Source: Edolisoma coerulescens (Eukaryota > Chordata > Aves > Passeriformes > Campephagidae). Taken from it: a stretch of DNA of 64,000 bases. How positions within the stretch are numbered: position 1 is the first letter of the stretch; each line of letters begins with the position of its first letter. The stretch is from assembly GCA_013397115.1 (NCBI GenBank), contig VWZW01004130.1:438215-502214 (forward strand), written 5' to 3'. This document shows, piece after piece, positions 60,354 to 64,000 of the stretch. Under the pieces are notes generated by a model. The model made no database searches and was not told the DNA's origin. It was given only the letters and a program-made list of their open reading frames with translations. Position numbers and translations under genes: made by a program.

Positions 60354-62333
60354 GTAGGGCTGCCAACTCTCGCCTTCCACTGAGCCCCAAGCTCAGCAAG
60401 ACTTGGGATAGGGCTGCTAATCAGGGAGATTAAATCTTGCCTTCTTGTGTGGTAGTGGGTGCACTGGCTTGAAATGCTACTCTCCCACTGATTTCAATAC
60501 CAATAAGCAGGTGCTATGGGAAAGATGTTTTTATTTCTGTTTGGGGGGTGGGGGTGTGTGTTTGTGTGTGTGTGTGTGAATAGTCATTAGAGATAGAGAT
60601 GGAGATGGAGATGAAATAGGGATGAGATAGAGGTGATAGATAGAGATAATCTTGCATACTTATAGCACCTACAGTGCATACTCCCAAGGACTCAGGGAGA
60701 AAGCAGAAGAAACACAGAACAGAAAAGGATGATGATGAAAGCATAAATAAAGTATAAATAACACAGTGACTTTTCTGGGAATAAAAAGAGGAGGAATTCA
60801 AACCTTGGTTTTGCTCATGCAATTCATGTAAGCAGGGGCAGAAATGGCCAGCATGCTAGTCAGTAACCCAAAACTGAAAGGGAAAAAAAAAAAGAGGAAA
60901 GGAAAGGAAAAAACAAGAGGAAAGAAACCTTTAAACATAGAGAAGTATCTACTTCTTCTTTTTCTTTATTTTTTTCCCTTCCCAGACAGTTACAGGAAAT
61001 TTTGCCAAGGTGATTCATGGTTTGAATGCAAATCAGTTGACAGATCAAGTAATTCAGAGAAGTAAGCGAATGATTCTGGATACTCTTGGAGCAGGGCTTC
61101 TGGGCACCAGCACTGAGGTCTGCCACAAAGTGACACAGTACAGCAAGGTAAGATGTCTGGCATTCATAGCACACCCTAAGGTTTAGCTTTAAGAAAGCAA
61201 GGGAAAACTTAGGCTATGAAAAGGAGATTTTGCCATGGTGAAATTCTTTTGTGGATGGAAAGAGAGAAATGGTGTTCTTCCCACTGGAGACAGTGAAACT
61301 GCAGCGCTCAAGTTACTTTTCACTCTGGATGGGCAGAAGCCTGTGTATCAGTCTGTGTGCTAAGATCCCCCTCTACAAACACAGTCAACTAAGAACCCCT
61401 TCCTTTCTTTCACCATATGATATTTTATTAAAAGCATCAACAAAGTAAACATTACTTATCACCAGCCTTTCAAATCAAGGAACTGTTAACGAGATGGGGA
61501 GTTAGCAGTGGGTTACTTGCAGTCCATAAAACATAATTTTTGTCTGAGGTGTATTAGCCATGCTTCTCCTCTAGTCTTGCTCTCCTCAAACTAGCGGAAA
61601 AGAAGCCTTTCCAACACAGGAGTGCATCAATGAGGAAGAGTTTAGCCCACTGGTTTTTTTCATTCAGTCCTGCCTAGTGGGACTTGTGCTCCAGAGCTCT
61701 GTGTGCCAATAAGTCTCTTCCCACAGAGAAATCCCCTTTCCAAACCATGGTAGTTTATGCCCTGTTATTCAGTTTGCAGCACCAGGAGGCCATCTATCGT
61801 TAACTCAGGGTCTTATTAAAACACAGAAAACAAAACCCTTTAACCAGATGTCTTCCCCAACGAGATTATGACAGTCCCATCATCATTTAGGTCAGACTTG
61901 ATGATTTCAGAAGTTTTTTCCAACCCAGTTGACTCTGTGATTCTGAGGGAATTGTCAGTGGGTAGTGAGAAGGGACATCAGAGGCCAGAGGTAGTGTGGA
62001 GGTAGTGAGTGGCCAGATAGATGGTGTTGGTCTGCCTCCAAGCTCTGTTTGGGTGGAATAGGACATCAGAAAACAGGAAACTGAGTTTCTTTTCACACTT
62101 TCTGAAAGAACACTATTTTTCTCATAAAAGGGAGCAGTTAAGTACCAAGAGGGCATGGTCTGCTCTCAGTTGCATCAGAGATACAGAGATACAATTATCC
62201 TTAGGTTCAGGACTTTGAATTAATTGATGTCAATTTGTTTCAGATCTACAGCTCAGATTTATCCAGTACCATCTGGGGCCACTTGGATTTCCGACTGCCT
62301 CCTTTGTATGCAGCTTTTGTGAATGGAGTGGCT
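60336..62333 (+). CDS. ACOD1: ACOD1 (IRG1), cis-aconitate decarboxylase, 5' part (exons 1-3)
   Basis: ACOD1 converts cis-aconitate to itaconate in mitochondria of activated macrophages; it belongs to the MmgE/PrpD family. Three coding segments join in phase 0: 60,336-60,353 (6 codons), 60,986-61,147 (54 codons) and 62,244-62,333 (30 codons). They give MSNMCK, then TVTGNFAKVIHGLNANQLTD through QVIQRSKRMILDTLGAGLLG to VTQYSK, then IYSSDLSSTIWGHLDFRLPP and LYAAFVNGVA. The human protein has 4, 54 and 30 residues in the matching segments, so the exon structure is conserved and the bird protein is two residues longer at the start. These residues form the beginning of the helical domain. The catalytic residues (human Asp93 and onward) begin in the next exon, which is not in the window. 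The gene is therefore partial at the window edge, not truncated. Confidence 0.93.
60554..60650. repeat. (TG)n and (GAGATR)n microsatellites in ACOD1 intron 1
   Basis: TG dinucleotides run at 60,554-60,578, then GAGATA/GAGATG units at about 60,590-60,650. They lie 200-300 bp after the proposed first exon and are likely length-polymorphic. Confidence 0.9.
60986..61147 (+). CDS. ACOD1: ACOD1 coding exon 2
   Basis: The exon is preceded by a long pyrimidine tract and CCCAG, and followed by GTAAGA. Its 54 codons include the family-conserved RSKRMILDTLGAGLLGT segment. Both ends are phase 0. Confidence 0.95.
61148..62243. other. ACOD1: ACOD1 intron 2
   Basis: GT...AG intron of 1,096 bp. It contains one CR1 tail and no other gene. 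Confidence 0.85.
61889..61947 (+). mobile_element. CR1 LINE 3' tail in ACOD1 intron 2
   Basis: GTCAGACTTGATGATTTCAG, then TTTTTTCCAACCCAGTTGAC, then TCTGTGATTCTGAGG is a diverged CR1 3' end in the same orientation as ACOD1. Confidence 0.8.
62244..62333 (+). CDS. ACOD1: ACOD1 coding exon 3
   Basis: The exon is preceded by TTTGTTTCAG and followed by GTAAGG. Its 30 codons match the human segment from IYSS to FVNGVA. The next exon, carrying the conserved MDFDD motif, was searched for in the remaining 1.6 kb and not found. Confidence 0.95.
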
Positions 62334-64000
62334 GTAAGGGATGCTCCTTTACTTGCTCTTTAATCATACAAATTGATGCCATTCTTGCTCTATAGAGAAC
62401 ACAATGTTCCAAAAATCTTAGCTTATTCTGACACCTGCTACAAAACTTTCCTAGACTATTCTCCTAACGTGCTTCAACTTCCTTCCAGTGACATTAAACT
62501 AAAGGTATAATATAAGTGTGATCCAAACTCAACAGCATCCCTTACCTTTAATGTGAGACCTGGGGCTGTTGTCAAATGTCAAAACCCTACAGCTTACAAC
62601 CTGGTAACCTTGTAGCAAGGTTACAACCTTACTGTAGCTGCTTAAAAAGACACACTCTAGCTCTACCTCATTTCACTGGGATCCAAATTTCATGCCAACT
62701 GGCAAAGTACAGCTACAGAAAAACCCAGACAGATGCATGTATACATACGTACACATATAATATCACAAGGCAACTTAATCTTCAGTTACCCAGTTTCCAA
62801 AAGCCAGTTACAAATTTTGGACACACACTTCGTCATTAAAGCAATAACTGACTCCCCAGACATTTGTCTAAATTCAGATTGAGGCTGAAACCATTTGAAA
62901 TTGAAAGATGCACAAGAGGCGGGGTAGACAAATTTGGCAATTATGTAAAACTAGGGAAGGTGACCAACCAAGGAAATAGTAATATTAAGCCTATTTAAAT
63001 TAGTGTGACAACAATATCAGAGGTCCAATTTAACAGCTCATTTCCAATGTAGAGAAAATTACCTTGGAAATGAGAGCTGGTACCTCTCAGCTCCTGGCAG
63101 CCCTTGTAATATTCAGATCTGGCTGTTAGCATATATATGATCATTTCAGTTTACATCTTGGTCACAGGTTAATTTTAAGCACTTACTGAGGACACCAGAA
63201 ACACGGCTTACAGGGTGTTGGGCATGACTTTCCTTGTCCTGCACCTGCAGGGCATCTTCCCACATGGCATCAAAGTTTTTCAAGGCAAAAACTGGGTTTT
63301 CTTCTATCTGTTTAGAAACAGTCCTCAGAAATGCATAATCACAGTATTACAGGGAGAAACCTGACCGCTGGGGAGCCTGACCACCTTCCCAGTTTGCTCT
63401 GAAATAACACATGGGTGAACAGATGTGAAAGCTCAGGTTTTGAGGTGTCATTATGCTATATAAAAAATGCTGTCCCCGATGCTCTCAGGTCCTTGGGGGT
63501 TCTCAAAACTTTGCGGGGGGAAGGAACGTGTCTGATAAGCAGTACATTACAGACACTGACTGCACTGTTGGCGACCATCTGCTGCCAGATCAGCAGCCAT
63601 ATGCCATGCTGGGAACGCCTAAAATCTTCCTGAGCAGCTGGGCTCTGGGCATGGAAAAGAGAAGGCACCACTTGGTCTCTTGAGCCAAGCAGCTCATTTC
63701 ACATTAAGACTGTAGCTTTCTCCTACTCCCAGCAACTCCAGGGAGTCTGGGTCCTAATGTGACAGGTCTTGTTTCAGTGTGCTGAAAATTCAGGCTAAGG
63801 CCTCCTGTACATTTGCAGGCTTGTGCCTGTTGCCTGTGGATGGTTGCACCAGAGAAGTAGCTCTGATGACATAAATTTCATTTAGCTGTATTTAACTGCT
63901 ACAGTTTTATGGTGCAAGTCCTAATGGCAGCATCAGTTGCAGCACCGGGGAAGTAATTTCATTATGTTTATATTTCATTATGTTTTGGGGAAAGTGAAAA
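62334..64000. other. ACOD1: ACOD1 intron 3, 5' part
   Basis: The intron starts with a GTAAGG donor and runs past the window edge. It holds no ACOD1 exon 4. It contains the unexplained minus-strand open frame described separately. Confidence 0.8.
63146..63346 (-). other. Unrecognised protein-like open frame, possible exon on minus strand
   Basis: This is a stop-to-stop frame of 66 codons with an unusually protein-like composition, including QIEENPVFALKNFDAMWEDA and LQVQDKESHAQHPVSRVSG. On the same strand an acceptor-like TTTCTAAACAG precedes ATA at 63,307. A GTAAGC donor at 63,206-63,211 would define a 96-nt, phase 0-0 exon of 32 codons (63,212-63,307). A stronger GTAAGT donor lies at 63,181-63,186. 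I do not recognise the family. It could be an exon of an unknown antisense gene, a retropseudogene piece, or chance. The plus strand is also open for about 45 codons here, which argues for caution. Confidence 0.3.

Noticed and set aside
60844..61065. Alternative ACOD1 start at the ATG at 60,844 (MASMLVSNPKLKG)
   Set aside because: This frame differs from that of exon 2 and runs into a poly-lysine artefact. The upstream six-codon exon with a donor fits the human structure better.
1..64000. CRISPR arrays, operons, tRNA or rRNA genes, microRNA-like hairpins
   Set aside because: The window is vertebrate. No regularly spaced repeats, no tRNA box pairs and no long near-perfect hairpins were seen.

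Overview
The window looks like a single-copy autosomal segment of a bird genome. The reasons are an AT-rich background with one sharp CpG island, interspersed repeats that are almost all CR1-type LINE remnants of several ages, no mammalian-type SINEs, and two genes recognisable from protein similarity: KCTD12 on the minus strand and the 5' part of ACOD1 (IRG1) on the plus strand. KCTD12 and ACOD1 are also neighbours on human 13q22, so this is conserved vertebrate synteny. I cannot fix the species.

Layout. Positions 1-29,000 are gene-poor. They hold a 2.2 kb antisense relic of an ancient L3/CR1-like LINE with a younger CR1 3' tail nested in it (6834-9025), a purine microsatellite (9545-9625), plus-strand ancient CR1 pieces (17.7, 23.9 and 24.5 kb), a 1.2 kb antisense CR1 ORF2 relic (20,855-22,040), and several small tandem duplications. 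Positions about 29,000-34,700 are the KCTD12 locus. The single coding exon is on the minus strand, with a long AT-rich 3'UTR toward lower coordinates and a CpG island over the CDS and promoter. The CDS is damaged in this assembly, not obviously in the bird: a 323-N gap removes the linker, and a lone N at 33,491 hides a larger loss covering the first part of the T1/BTB domain. Positions 34,750-60,170 are intergenic, with short CR1 tails and one probable hAT-type MITE relic (56,834-57,010).

Positions 60,170-64,000 contain the start of ACOD1. A compact promoter (octamer, C/EBP-like site, TATA box) is followed by a tiny first coding exon and two further coding exons, all joined in phase 0. Together they encode the first 90 residues. 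The catalytic exons lie beyond the window.

The two genes do not form a pathway. KCTD12 is an auxiliary GABA-B receptor subunit, and ACOD1 is the inducible mitochondrial enzyme that makes itaconate in activated myeloid cells. I found no convincing undescribed multi-gene system. The least explained signal is a 66-residue protein-like open frame on the minus strand inside ACOD1 intron 3 (63,146-63,346) with plausible splice sites. Most other open frames behave like chance frames in intergenic DNA.
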